Source: Chryseobacterium rhizoplanae
GTDB lineage: Bacteria > Bacteroidota > Bacteroidia > Flavobacteriales > Weeksellaceae
Direction of reading: 5' to 3'
NCBI RefSeq assembly: GCF_900182655.1
Contig: NZ_FXTC01000001.1
Location: forward strand, 806,001 to 870,000
DNA length: 64,000 nucleotides
Notes under the pieces: model-generated
Seen by the model: only the letters and a program-made list of their open reading frames with translations
Told to the model about the DNA's origin: nothing
Database searches by the model: none
Translations under genes and position numbers: made by a program
Shown here: positions 42,156 through 51,394 of the stretch, piece after piece
Numbering within the stretch: the stretch's first letter is position 1
Layout: the number at the start of each line of letters is the position of its first letter

Positions 42156-42301
42156 TTTATACAACTTTGAAGACTATCTGCTCCAACGTAGAATATGACG
42201 AGCCAAATCAAGCCTTTAATGGTAAAGAAAGCAAGTCCTGCCCATCCCACACGCTTGAACCACTTCTTAAGCTTTGAGTTATTTTCTTGTGAATTTTCCA
42301 T
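42152..42301 (-). CDS. 49-residue single-helix membrane protein
   Basis: The frame starts at 42301 with MENSQENNSKLKKWFKRVG, continues through a hydrophobic helix (WAGLAFFTIKGLIWLVIFYVG, split here around residues 19-39) and ends QSCIK. The charged N-terminus, single helix and terminator at its stop all support a real gene. No family was recognised. Confidence 0.65.
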   Translation of the reverse strand: MENSQENNSKLKKWFKRVGWAGLAFFTIKGLIWLVIFYVGADSLQSCIK

Positions 42302-42436
42302 TGGTGATTATCAAAATGATTACCCTGCAAAGATAAGCATGTTTATAATTAGTCCAAATAAAAAACGTATTAAAAATTAAAGTTTTGAGGTTCACATAAT
42401 ATTTTTATCTTTAGAGAGAACGAAAAGTAAGATTTT

Positions 42437-43987
42437 ATGTCAAAAAAAGTAAAGGATTTCGGAATCGAAAAAACGCTTAAAAATTTAGGTATTAAAGAAG
42501 AGAACAAAGGTACCTCAACAGGCGGTAAATATTTCGCTTCAGGAAAGGTGATAGAAAGCATTTCTCCTGTGGACGGAAAGTTGATCGCTAAAGTAAAAAC
42601 TTCCGGAGAAAGTGATTATGACAAAGTAATTGAAACGGCTCAAAAGGCGTTTCAGGAATTCAGACTGATCCCGGCTCCCAAAAGAGGAGAGATCGTAAGA
42701 CAGCTGGGCTTAAAATTAAGAGAATATAAAGATGATCTTGGTAAACTTGTTTCTTACGAAATGGGTAAGTCATTACAAGAAGGGCTTGGAGAAGTTCAGG
42801 AGATGATTGACATCTGCGACTTCGCTGTAGGGCTTTCAAGACAGCTTCAGGGGTACACCATGCACTCTGAAAGACCTGGTCACAGAATGTATGAGCAATA
42901 CCATCCGCTGGGAGTTGTAGGAATCATTACTGCATTCAACTTCCCGGTAGCTGTTTGGTCCTGGAATACAGCATTGGCTTGGATCTGTGGTAACGTTACC
43001 ATCTGGAAGCCATCTGAAAAGACACCGCTTTGTGCTATCTCATGCCAGAATATCATGATGGAAGTTATAAAGGAAAATAATCTTCCTGAAGGACTTTCAA
43101 GTGTATTGGTATCAGACCACGAAATCGGACAGAAATTAGTAGATGATAAAAGAGTGGCCCTTGTTTCTTTCACAGGATCTACAAGAGTAGGAAGAATGGT
43201 TTCTTCTAAAGTGGCAGAAAGATTCGGGAAATCTATCCTTGAATTAGGTGGAAACAACGCGATTATCATTACAAAAGAAGCTGATATTGATATGTCTATC
43301 ATTGGAGCAGTTTTCGGAGCGGTAGGAACTGCAGGTCAGAGATGTACTTCAACAAGAAGACTGATTATCCACGAAAGTGTATACAATGAAGTGAAAACAA
43401 GATTAACAAAAGCTTACGGGCAGCTGAAAATCGGAAATCCATTGGATGAAAATAATCACGTAGGTCCTCTGATTGATACAGATGCTGTAAACCAATACGA
43501 AGAAGCCATCAAGAAATGTAAAAAAGAAGGTGGAAAATTCGTTGTTGAAGGCGGAGTTTTAACCGGAAAAGACTATGAATCCGGATGCTATGTGAAGCCT
43601 TGTGTTGCAGAAGTGAAAAACTCTTATGAGATTGTTCAGCATGAAACATTTGCCCCTATATTATATCTGATCAAGTACAAAACACTGGAAGAAGCTATCG
43701 CAATTCAGAACGATGTTCCACAAGGATTATCTTCCGCGATCATGACCCAGAACTTAAGAGAAGCAGAATTATTCCTTTCTCACGCAGGTTCAGATTGTGG
43801 TATTGCCAACGTAAATATCGGAACTTCCGGTGCTGAAATTGGTGGAGCTTTCGGTGGTGAAAAGGAAACCGGAGGAGGAAGAGAGTCTGGATCAGACGCC
43901 TGGAAATACTATATGAGAAGACAAACCAATACTATCAATTATACTGCACAACTTCCTTTAGCACAAGGAATTAAATTTGATTTATAA
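42437..43987 (+). CDS. amaB: L-aminoadipate-semialdehyde/piperidine-6-carboxylate dehydrogenase (ALDH7 type)
   Basis: A 516-residue aldehyde dehydrogenase. The oxyanion N168 (AFNFP), NAD-contacting K191, general base E269 (LELGGNN) and nucleophile C303 (GQRCTSTRR) are all present. The family oxidises alpha-aminoadipate semialdehyde to aminoadipate in lysine breakdown. The next gene is lysine 6-transaminase, which makes that semialdehyde, so the assignment is well supported by context. Confidence 0.9.
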   Translation: MSKKVKDFGIEKTLKNLGIKEENKGTSTGGKYFASGKVIESISPVDGKLIAKVKTSGESDYDKVIETAQKAFQEFRLIPAPKRGEIVRQLGLKLREYKDDLGKLVSYEMGKSLQEGLGEVQEMIDICDFAVGLSRQLQGYTMHSERPGHRMYEQYHPLGVVGIITAFNFPVAVWSWNTALAWICGNVTIWKPSEKTPLCAISCQNIMMEVIKENNLPEGLSSVLVSDHEIGQKLVDDKRVALVSFTGSTRVGRMVSSKVAERFGKSILELGGNNAIIITKEADIDMSIIGAVFGAVGTAGQRCTSTRRLIIHESVYNEVKTRLTKAYGQLKIGNPLDENNHVGPLIDTDAVNQYEEAIKKCKKEGGKFVVEGGVLTGKDYESGCYVKPCVAEVKNSYEIVQHETFAPILYLIKYKTLEEAIAIQNDVPQGLSSAIMTQNLREAELFLSHAGSDCGIANVNIGTSGAEIGGAFGGEKETGGGRESGSDAWKYYMRRQTNTINYTAQLPLAQGIKFDL

Positions 43988-44030
43988 AAGCTTTACTTAA
44001 AGCACTCAAAAAACATAAAACTTAATAACC

Positions 44031-44073
44031 TGAATGATTAAATGCTTCATTCTTTGGATCATTTAATCATTCA
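44031..44073. repeat. perfect 14-bp inverted repeat in the lysine operon
   Basis: TGAATGATTAAATG (44031-44044) and CATTTAATCATTCA (44060-44073) enclose a 15-nt loop. No T-run follows. Confidence 0.75.
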
Positions 44074-44099
44074 TTTATTAAATCACACAACAATTTATT

Positions 44100-45425
44100 A
44101 TGGAACAGACATTAGATATAAAAGCAAATAAAGTAAAAGAAACAGTAGGAAGACATGTGTTGGCAGACGGTTTTGATTTTGTGATGGATATTGAAAAATC
44201 ACACGGATCATGGCTTTATGATAAATTGACAGACAAGGAGTACCTGGATATGTTCTCTATGTTTGCATCAGCATCTATCGGATACAATCACCCTTATCTT
44301 TTAGAAAGATCAGAATGGCTGGGAAGAATGGCTGTAAATAAGCCTACTCTGGCTGACGTTTACTCTGAAGAATATGCTCATTTCCTTGAAGTATTCGAAA
44401 GAGTGGTTATCCCTGAAGAATTACAATATGCTTTCTTTATTGAAGGCGGATCTCTGGGCGTTGAAAATGCTATGAAAGCATGCTTCGACTGGAAAACGCG
44501 CAAAAACTTTGCAAAAGGACTAGATACAGAAGCAGGAATCTGCATTCACTTCAAACAGGCTTTCCACGGAAGAAGCGGTTATACTTTGAGCTTAACCAAT
44601 ACTTCTGACCCAAGAAAGTACCAATATTTCCCAATGTTCAACTGGCCGAGAATTTTAAACCCGAAATTAAAGTTCCCGATTACAGAAGAAAACCTTGAAG
44701 AAACAATCAAAAATGAAAACCTTGCTTTACTTCAGATTGAAGAGGCTATCCTGATGCACCCTGATAAAGTGGCCTGTATCATCATAGAACCTATTCAGGC
44801 AGAAGGAGGTGACAATCATTTCAGAGACGAATTCCTTTTGGGATTAAGAAGAATCTGTGATGACAACGAAATCTTACTTATTTTTGATGAAGTTCAGACA
44901 GGGATTGCCATTACAGGAAAAATGTGGGCATTCCAGCACTTTACAGCAAAGCCGGACATCATTTCTTTCGGGAAAAAAGCGCAGGTTTGTGGTGTTTTAG
45001 CCAATAAAGAAAAATTTGATGAAGTTCCGAATAATGTTTTCAGAGAAAGCTCAAGAATCAATTCTACATTCGGAGGAAACTTTATTGATATGCTTCGTTT
45101 TCAGCTGGTAATGGAAGTGATTGAAAAAGAGAACCTTGTGGAGAATGCAAGAGTAGTGGGAGATTTCTTATTGGAAAGCTTGAAAGCGCTTGCTGAAAAA
45201 TATCCTGAAAAAATTTCGAATGCAAGAGGAAGAGGCTTGATGTGTGCCGTTGACCTGCCATCTGCCGAACAGAGAAATCACCTGATGAACGAGCTTTTCA
45301 AGGATGGATTAATCATTCTTCCATGTGGAGATCAGTCCCTTCGTTTCAGACCTCATTTGAATGTGACAAAGGAAGAAATTCAACTTGCTTTAAATAAAAT
45401 TGAAAATAATATTAATAAAATTTAA
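44100..45425 (+). CDS. lat: L-lysine 6-transaminase
   Basis: A 441-residue class-III PLP aminotransferase. The region FDEVQTGIAITGKMW (D263) and the PLP lysine (K292 or K293 in ISFGKKAQVCGV) are seen. The pattern FGKK-QVCGV is characteristic of lysine 6-transaminases. It transfers the epsilon-amino group of lysine to 2-oxoglutarate, giving aminoadipate semialdehyde for the dehydrogenase encoded upstream. Confidence 0.93.
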   Translation: MEQTLDIKANKVKETVGRHVLADGFDFVMDIEKSHGSWLYDKLTDKEYLDMFSMFASASIGYNHPYLLERSEWLGRMAVNKPTLADVYSEEYAHFLEVFERVVIPEELQYAFFIEGGSLGVENAMKACFDWKTRKNFAKGLDTEAGICIHFKQAFHGRSGYTLSLTNTSDPRKYQYFPMFNWPRILNPKLKFPITEENLEETIKNENLALLQIEEAILMHPDKVACIIIEPIQAEGGDNHFRDEFLLGLRRICDDNEILLIFDEVQTGIAITGKMWAFQHFTAKPDIISFGKKAQVCGVLANKEKFDEVPNNVFRESSRINSTFGGNFIDMLRFQLVMEVIEKENLVENARVVGDFLLESLKALAEKYPEKISNARGRGLMCAVDLPSAEQRNHLMNELFKDGLIILPCGDQSLRFRPHLNVTKEEIQLALNKIENNINKI

Positions 45426-45486
45426 AACACGGGATTTGTAATTTTAAAAAAAACATCGTACATTTAGATACTCAAACAATTAGAAT

Positions 45487-45717
45487 ATGGAAAGAAGTAC
45501 GAGAGTATCAGTTTATGAAAGTGATAACCCTTCAGAAATTCAGTTGGTTAAATCTAAATTGGATGACGCGCAAATTACAAACACCGTTGAAAATAACTAT
45601 CTTACGTTTACCACAACTCCAACAGCCACTTCGCTGAAGGTAATGGTAGATCTGGAAGAAGAAAAAAAAGCATTTGAAATTATTGATGCTTACCTTCAAC
45701 AAAGTGAAAATCAATAA
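45487..45717 (+). CDS. DUF2007 small signal-transduction-like protein
   Basis: A 76-residue protein with the beta-alpha pattern VSVYESDNPSEIQLVKSKLDDAQI and VMVDLEEEKKAFEII that marks DUF2007 proteins. Function unknown. It lies 61 bp after lat and ends before a terminator. Confidence 0.82.
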   Translation: MERSTRVSVYESDNPSEIQLVKSKLDDAQITNTVENNYLTFTTTPTATSLKVMVDLEEEKKAFEIIDAYLQQSENQ

Positions 45718-45749
45718 ACAATTTCATAATTTTAAATTTTACTACTTCG

Positions 45750-45786
45750 AACCGAAAATTAATTAAGATTAATTTTCGGTTTTTTA
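45750..45786 (+). terminator. terminator after the DUF2007 gene
   Basis: AACCGAAAATTAAT and ATTAATTTTCGGTT form a perfect 14-bp stem followed by TTTT. Confidence 0.9.
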
Positions 45787-45880
45787 ATTAATTACGAACC
45801 AAAAGATTATTGATTTCATTATTAGTTATTCTGATTTTTAATCATTCAATCTTTTAATTTTTTTAAATCAACTTTACAAC

Positions 45881-46393
45881 ATGAATCCAGAGATCAAACT
45901 AAGAAAATCGGAAATTGAAGACAGAAACAGGATTTGGGAAATTATCCAGCAATCTATTGAAAGAAGAAGACAAGACGGAAGCACCCAATGGCAGAACGGA
46001 TACCCTAACCTGGGAACGGTGGAAAGTGATATTGCCAAAGGTTTCGGACATGTTTTGACAGTAGACGGAGAAATTGCAGTGTATGGAGCTTTGATTCTGA
46101 ATGATGAACCTGCTTATAGTACCATTGAAGGAGCATGGCTGAGCGACGGTGAATTTGTAGTGGTTCACAGAGTGGCTGTAGATGAAAAATTTGCAGGACA
46201 GGGAATGGTGAAGAAATTTTTTGACCACATTGAAGAATTCACTAAATCCCATGACATTCAGAGTATTAAAGTAGATACCAACCATGATAATATTGCCATG
46301 TTGAAAATCCTTGAAGGAAGAGGGTATTCCTATTGTGGAGAGGTTCTTTTAAGAGACGGTATGAGAAAAGCTTTTGAGAAGATTATAATTTAA
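45881..46393 (+). CDS. GNAT-family N-acetyltransferase
   Basis: A 170-residue protein. The acetyl-CoA binding region is HRVAVDEKFAGQGMVKKFF (about residues 105-120), followed by VDTNHDNIAMLKILEGRGY. The substrate is unknown. Confidence 0.87.
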   Translation: MNPEIKLRKSEIEDRNRIWEIIQQSIERRRQDGSTQWQNGYPNLGTVESDIAKGFGHVLTVDGEIAVYGALILNDEPAYSTIEGAWLSDGEFVVVHRVAVDEKFAGQGMVKKFFDHIEEFTKSHDIQSIKVDTNHDNIAMLKILEGRGYSYCGEVLLRDGMRKAFEKIII

Positions 46394-46457
46394 GTGAAAA
46401 GTTAAATCATCTTTCATTGAATTTTTAAACCGGCTTGTATTTATAAACTCTATCGGG

Positions 46458-46499
46458 TTTGTTCGTTTGGTTCTGAACTAATTTTTACTTTTGTTCAAA
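46458..46499 (+). promoter_or_regulatory. promoter/operator of the RND efflux operon
   Basis: TACTTTTG (46486-46493) matches TAnnTTTG. Around it are TTTGTTCG (46458-46465), the palindrome GTTCTGAAC (46470-46478) and TTGTTCAAA (46491-46499), a cluster of TTC/GAA half-sites over the promoter that fits binding of the downstream regulator. Confidence 0.5.
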
Positions 46500-46508
46500 T
46501 TTTTATAT

Positions 46509-46964
46509 ATGCACCAGAGTATAGAAATTGATGAGAAAATTTTTCAGGATGCCGTAAGATTTTATGGCACCGTGTTCAGCTTACCCCCTTTAGCATCAAA
46601 AATCTATTCCTACCTTCTTTTTGACTATGAGAAAGTAGGAATTACTTTTGACGAATTTGTGGAAGTGCTCTCCGCGAGCAAAAGCTCCGTTTCTACCAGT
46701 ATTTCATTATTGTTAAATGCTCAGCTTATTGTTGATCATAACAAAATGGATGAACGGAAGCGGTATTTTTTCATCAATGATGAATACAAAAAAATACGAT
46801 TCGAGAAAATTGTCCAGAAAATGCAGGACGAATTGAAGCTATTAGATGATTTAAACAATTTTAAAACAAGTAAAGACGATGGATACAATGAAAGAATAGA
46901 AGTTTACAAAGCACTCTTAAACAAAAACATAGAAAATATACAGGAATCTCTTAATAAACTATAA
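46509..46964 (+). CDS. GbsR/MarR-type transcriptional regulator of the efflux operon
   Basis: A 151-residue protein starting at MHQSIEIDEKIF. A winged-helix region (about 35-95; LSASKSSVSTSISLLLNAQLI, then a basic wing ERKRYFF) is followed by a helical C-terminus. The stop lies 1 bp before the adaptor start, so it belongs to the efflux operon and probably represses it. Confidence 0.85.
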   Translation: MHQSIEIDEKIFQDAVRFYGTVFSLPPLASKIYSYLLFDYEKVGITFDEFVEVLSASKSSVSTSISLLLNAQLIVDHNKMDERKRYFFINDEYKKIRFEKIVQKMQDELKLLDDLNNFKTSKDDGYNERIEVYKALLNKNIENIQESLNKL

Positions 46965-46965
46965 A

Positions 46966-48153
46966 ATGAATAATAAGCTAGTTATACTTTCCATTGCAGC
47001 GCTTTCCCTGACTGCCTGCAAAAAAGAAGCTCCGAAACAGGATGGTGCCAAGCCATATCCTGTTGTTTCCGTGGAGTCAAAAAATATAGTGGGTTATCAG
47101 ACGTTTCCGGCTACCATCCAGGGTAGGGTAAACAATGATGTACGTGCAAAAATACAGGGATATATTACACAGGTATTGGTGGATGAAGGACAATATGTTA
47201 CAAAAGGACAGCCTTTGTTCCGTTTGGAAACCAATATTCTGAACGAAAATGCGGCCGCTTCCAAGGCAGGAATTGGTGCTGCTGAATCCAGTATTGCTGC
47301 TGCCCAGGCTTCTGTAAATGCTGCTCAGGTTGAAGTAAACAAACTAAAACCTCTGGTTCAGAAAAATATCATCAGCAACGTACAGCTGCAGACTGCTCAG
47401 GCTCAATTGGCTCAGGCTCAGGCTCAGCTACAACAGGCCAATGCTTCCAAAAGACAGGCACAAGCCAATTATAAAGGAGTAGAAGCCAATATCGAATATT
47501 CCATCATTCGTGCACCTATTTCAGGGGTGATCGGAAGACTTCCGTTAAAAGTAGGAAGTTTGGTAGGGCCGTCTGATCAGACGGCTCTGACAACAATTTC
47601 TGATACTTCTGAGATCTATGCTTACTTTGCAATGAATGAAAAAGAGTATTTTGATTTCCTTGAAAAATCTCCTGGAGCTTCTATGCCTGAGAAAATCAAA
47701 AACTTACCGATGGTTGAGCTTCAGCTTGCTAACGGAAGTCTTTATCCTGAAAAAGGTAAAATTGAGGCTATTACCGGACAAATTGATCCTACAACAGGGA
47801 CTATTCAGTTCAGAGTTGCGTTCTCGAATGCTCAGAAATTATTAAGTAACGGTAACAGTGGAACGATCAGATTCCCTCAACGATATGATAATGTTCTTGT
47901 AGTGCCTGAAAGTGCTACTTACGAACAGCAAGGTATTGTTTATGTATACAAAGTAGAAAAAGGAGATACGGCGAGAAATGTTGTTGTCAATGTTATTGAC
48001 AGAATCGACAATTTAGCACTTATCAAATCTGGAGTTAACAAAGGTGAAACAGTTATTGCAGCTGGTATCGGAGGTTTGAAACCGGGAACAGCCGTAAAAC
48101 CAAAGCCGGTTAAAATGGATAGTCTTGTTCAATCAATAAAACCGAAATTCTAA
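46966..48153 (+). CDS. RND efflux periplasmic adaptor lipoprotein (AcrA/MexA type)
   Basis: A 395-residue membrane-fusion protein. The lipidated cysteine is C18 (LSLTACKKE). The lipoyl-like halves (VLVDEGQYVTKGQPLFRLE) flank an alpha-helical hairpin rich in A and Q (about residues 95-165), and beta-barrel parts follow. It connects the inner-membrane pump to the outer-membrane channel. The last base overlaps the pump gene start. Confidence 0.93.
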   Translation: MNNKLVILSIAALSLTACKKEAPKQDGAKPYPVVSVESKNIVGYQTFPATIQGRVNNDVRAKIQGYITQVLVDEGQYVTKGQPLFRLETNILNENAAASKAGIGAAESSIAAAQASVNAAQVEVNKLKPLVQKNIISNVQLQTAQAQLAQAQAQLQQANASKRQAQANYKGVEANIEYSIIRAPISGVIGRLPLKVGSLVGPSDQTALTTISDTSEIYAYFAMNEKEYFDFLEKSPGASMPEKIKNLPMVELQLANGSLYPEKGKIEAITGQIDPTTGTIQFRVAFSNAQKLLSNGNSGTIRFPQRYDNVLVVPESATYEQQGIVYVYKVEKGDTARNVVVNVIDRIDNLALIKSGVNKGETVIAAGIGGLKPGTAVKPKPVKMDSLVQSIKPKF

Positions 48154-51100
48154 TGATAAAAAATTTTATTAACAGACCGGTTTTATCTACCGTAATCTCA
48201 ATCCTGATTGTGATTCTCGGTGTGTTGGGACTGATCTCGTTACCGGTTACACAGTATCCGGATATTGCACCACCTACAGTGAGTGTTTCCGCAAACTATA
48301 CGGGAGCCAATGCTGAGACGGTGATGAAAAGTGTAGTAGTGCCTTTGGAAGAACAGATCAACGGGGTGGAAGGTATGGATTATATCACTTCCAGTGCCGG
48401 AAATGACGGTTCTGCTCAAATCCAGGTTTTCTTCAAGCAAGGAATAGATCCGGATATTGCAGCGGTAAACGTACAGAACCGTGTGGCCAGAGCAACGCCT
48501 CTTCTACCATCCGAAGTAACCCGTTCAGGGGTTGTAACCCAGAAGCAGCAGACCAGTGCCCTGATGTATATGTCTTTCTATTCTGAAAATAAAGATCTGG
48601 ATGACGTATATCTTCAGAACTTTTTGAATATCAACATTATTCCGAACCTAAAAAGGGTAAATGGTGTAGGGGATGCCAACGTTTTCGGAGGTAAAAACTA
48701 CTCCATGAGAATCTGGCTGGATCCTGCAAAAATGGCTGCCTACAGCGTAACTCCTACCGATGTTACCAATGCGATCAACGAGCAGAGTAGAGAAGCAGCA
48801 GCGGGTTCTATCGGACAAAACAGCGGAAGTTCTTTTGAATATATCATCAAATACGTAGGTAAATTCAACGATAAAGAACAGTACGATAATATCATCATCA
48901 AATCTCTTGCAAACGGACAAAACCTGATGCTGAAAGACGTTGCTAAGGTAGAACTGGCAGGACAGTCTTATACAGGAATCGGGGAGAACGGAAACAATCC
49001 TTCCATCAGTATGGGGATCTTCCAGACTCCGGGATCCAATGCACAGGAGATTATTAAAAATATCAAAGCCTATCTGAAATCAGCCGAAGGAACTTTTCCA
49101 AAAGGGGTAAAGTATACTTTCAACTTTGATACCAACGAATTCCTGGAAGCTTCTATTGAAAAGGTAGTACATACCCTGATCGAAGCCTTTATTCTGGTAT
49201 TTATTGTGGTATATATTTTCCTTCAGGACTTCAGATCTACGCTGATTCCGGCTATTGCAGTTCCGGTATCTATTGTAGGGGCTTTCTTCTTCCTGAATCT
49301 CTTCGGATATTCATTAAACCTCTTGACCTTATTTGCATTGGTACTGGCGATTGGTATTGTAGTGGATGATGCCATTGTCGTCGTCGAGGCCGTTCATGCC
49401 AAGATGGAGCATGGTATTTCGGATGCTAAAAAAGCAACGGTGGAAGCGATGGATGAGATTACAGGAGCTATTATCTCTATTACGTTGGTAATGGCAGCAG
49501 TATTTATCCCGGTGACGTTCATTACAGGTCCTACTGGGGTATTCTACCAGCAGTTTGGTATCACGCTGATTATAGCCATTATCATTTCTGCTATTAATGC
49601 ATTAACGTTGAGTCCGGTTTTATGTTCATTATTCTTAAAACCTCACGCAGAGCATCATAAAGAGTATAAAAACTTAAACCTGTTACAGAAGTTTTTCTAC
49701 AAGTTTAATATTGCTTTTAAAACAACTACTGAACGTTACGGAAGAGGATTTGTATTCCTTTTAAGACATAAGTGGGTAACCCTTATTATTTTCGCTGTTA
49801 CCGGAGGGATCTTATTCTGGGCAAGCAGCAGTATGAAGAAAGGGTTTGTACCTACAGAAGACAGAGGGATTATCTTTACAGATGTTCAGCTTCCTCCGGG
49901 AGCTTCTATGGAAAGAACTTACAACGCATTGAAAACGCTTCAGGCGAAAGCACTGAAAGTTCCGGGTGTACAGAATGTAACGATTTCAACAGGTAGAGGA
50001 TTCTTATCCGGAAACGGAAGTAACAACGGTCTTGCCTTTGTTAAACTGAAACCATTTGAAGAAAGAAAAAAAGACGGACAGACTTCTGAAGATATCACCA
50101 AAAAATTATTTGGAATTGTAGGAGCTGTTCCTGATGCTAAAGTAGTATTCTTCCAGCCGCCAAGTGTACCGGGATTTGGTAACAGTGCAGGTTTTGAAAT
50201 GGTATTGCTGGACAAGTCAGGTGGGGAATATGCAGACCTGGATAATAAAACCAATGAATTCATCGGTAAGCTGATGCAGAGACCGGAAATTCAGTTTGCG
50301 CAGACTTCATTCAATACTAAATACCCTCAATATCAGATGGAAATTAATGTTCCGCTGAGCAAACAGCTTGGAGTTTCTGTCAATGACATCCTTGCAACCA
50401 TGCAGGGATATATCGGAGGTATTTATACTGCCGACTTTACCAAGTATGGAAAACAGTTCAGAGTGATGGTTCAGGCTCTTCCTGAAAACAGAAAAAATAT
50501 TGAAAATCTGAATCAGCTCTACGTAAGAACAGGATCAGGGATCATGTCTCCGATCTCACAGTTTGTAACATTGACAAAAGCATACGGACCACAATCTGTA
50601 AGCCGTTATAACCTCTTTACTTCAGTAAAAGTGACAGGTGCGAACTCTGACGGATACAGTTCCGGGGACGCGATTGCAGCAGTACAGCAGGTAGCTGATG
50701 AAACCCTGAATCAAAACTATGCCGTTGAATTTACGGGGTTGACCAGAGAAGAATTAAACTCAGGATCTCAGACCCTTCTGATTTTCGGGCTAAGTTTGAT
50801 CTTCGTTTACTTTATCCTTTCTGCACAGTATGAAAGTTATATCCTTCCGCTGATCGTTATTATTTCTCTTCCTCTTGGGGTAATGGGAGCTTATTTCGGA
50901 CAGAAGATCATGGGACTGGAGAATAATATTTATTTCCAGATTGCCCTGATCATGCTCGTGGGATTATTGGCGAAAAATGCGATCCTTATTGTCGAATTTG
51001 CTGTTCAAAGGAGACATCATGGAGAAACCATTGTAATGTCAGCCATCAATGCAGCGAAAGCAAGGGTGAGACCTATTCTAATGACCTCATTCGCCTTTAT

Positions 51101-51299
51101 TTTCGGTTTATTGCCGTTGGTTCTGGCCAGTGGAATCGGAGCAGTAGGGAACAGATCTATCGCTACGGGTGCGGCTATCGGACTATTGATAGGAACTGTT
51201 TTGGGATTATTTGTAATTCCGGTTCTGTATGTGATCTTTGAAACACTGCAGGAAAAAATTAAACCTATCAAAAAAGAAGATATCAATTTAGCAGAATAA
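48153..51299 (+). CDS. RND multidrug efflux pump, inner-membrane transporter (AcrB/MexB, HAE-1 type)
   Basis: A 1048-residue proton-driven pump with two repeats of a membrane and a large periplasmic part. The relay aspartates are D405-D406 in GIVVDDAIVVVEAVHA. The N-terminus MIKNFINRPVLSTVISI and C-terminal block KARVRPILMTSFAFIFGLLPL are typical. It exports drugs and other amphiphiles with the adaptor and channel encoded beside it. Confidence 0.96.
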   Translation: MIKNFINRPVLSTVISILIVILGVLGLISLPVTQYPDIAPPTVSVSANYTGANAETVMKSVVVPLEEQINGVEGMDYITSSAGNDGSAQIQVFFKQGIDPDIAAVNVQNRVARATPLLPSEVTRSGVVTQKQQTSALMYMSFYSENKDLDDVYLQNFLNINIIPNLKRVNGVGDANVFGGKNYSMRIWLDPAKMAAYSVTPTDVTNAINEQSREAAAGSIGQNSGSSFEYIIKYVGKFNDKEQYDNIIIKSLANGQNLMLKDVAKVELAGQSYTGIGENGNNPSISMGIFQTPGSNAQEIIKNIKAYLKSAEGTFPKGVKYTFNFDTNEFLEASIEKVVHTLIEAFILVFIVVYIFLQDFRSTLIPAIAVPVSIVGAFFFLNLFGYSLNLLTLFALVLAIGIVVDDAIVVVEAVHAKMEHGISDAKKATVEAMDEITGAIISITLVMAAVFIPVTFITGPTGVFYQQFGITLIIAIIISAINALTLSPVLCSLFLKPHAEHHKEYKNLNLLQKFFYKFNIAFKTTTERYGRGFVFLLRHKWVTLIIFAVTGGILFWASSSMKKGFVPTEDRGIIFTDVQLPPGASMERTYNALKTLQAKALKVPGVQNVTISTGRGFLSGNGSNNGLAFVKLKPFEERKKDGQTSEDITKKLFGIVGAVPDAKVVFFQPPSVPGFGNSAGFEMVLLDKSGGEYADLDNKTNEFIGKLMQRPEIQFAQTSFNTKYPQYQMEINVPLSKQLGVSVNDILATMQGYIGGIYTADFTKYGKQFRVMVQALPENRKNIENLNQLYVRTGSGIMSPISQFVTLTKAYGPQSVSRYNLFTSVKVTGANSDGYSSGDAIAAVQQVADETLNQNYAVEFTGLTREELNSGSQTLLIFGLSLIFVYFILSAQYESYILPLIVIISLPLGVMGAYFGQKIMGLENNIYFQIALIMLVGLLAKNAILIVEFAVQRRHHGETIVMSAINAAKARVRPILMTSFAFIFGLLPLVLASGIGAVGNRSIATGAAIGLLIGTVLGLFVIPVLYVIFETLQEKIKPIKKEDINLAE

Positions 51300-51316
51300 A
51301 ATTAATTAGAGAAGCT

Positions 51317-51362
51317 GGAAGTTAGATCTTAGACAATTATTCTAAAACCATATCTAACTTCC
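51317..51362. repeat. inverted repeat between pump and channel genes
   Basis: GGAAGTTAGAT (51317-51327) and ATCTAACTTCC (51352-51362), a perfect 11-bp dyad with a 24-nt loop. AGA/TCT-rich flanks extend the symmetry loosely. Confidence 0.65.
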
Positions 51363-51394
51363 GGTCTCTTACATCTAATTTCTAATTTTTTATA

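Noticed and set aside
42195..42380. Plus-strand frame over the small membrane gene
   Set aside because: It is antisense to the better-supported 49-residue gene and lacks a domain; its upstream region is a terminator.
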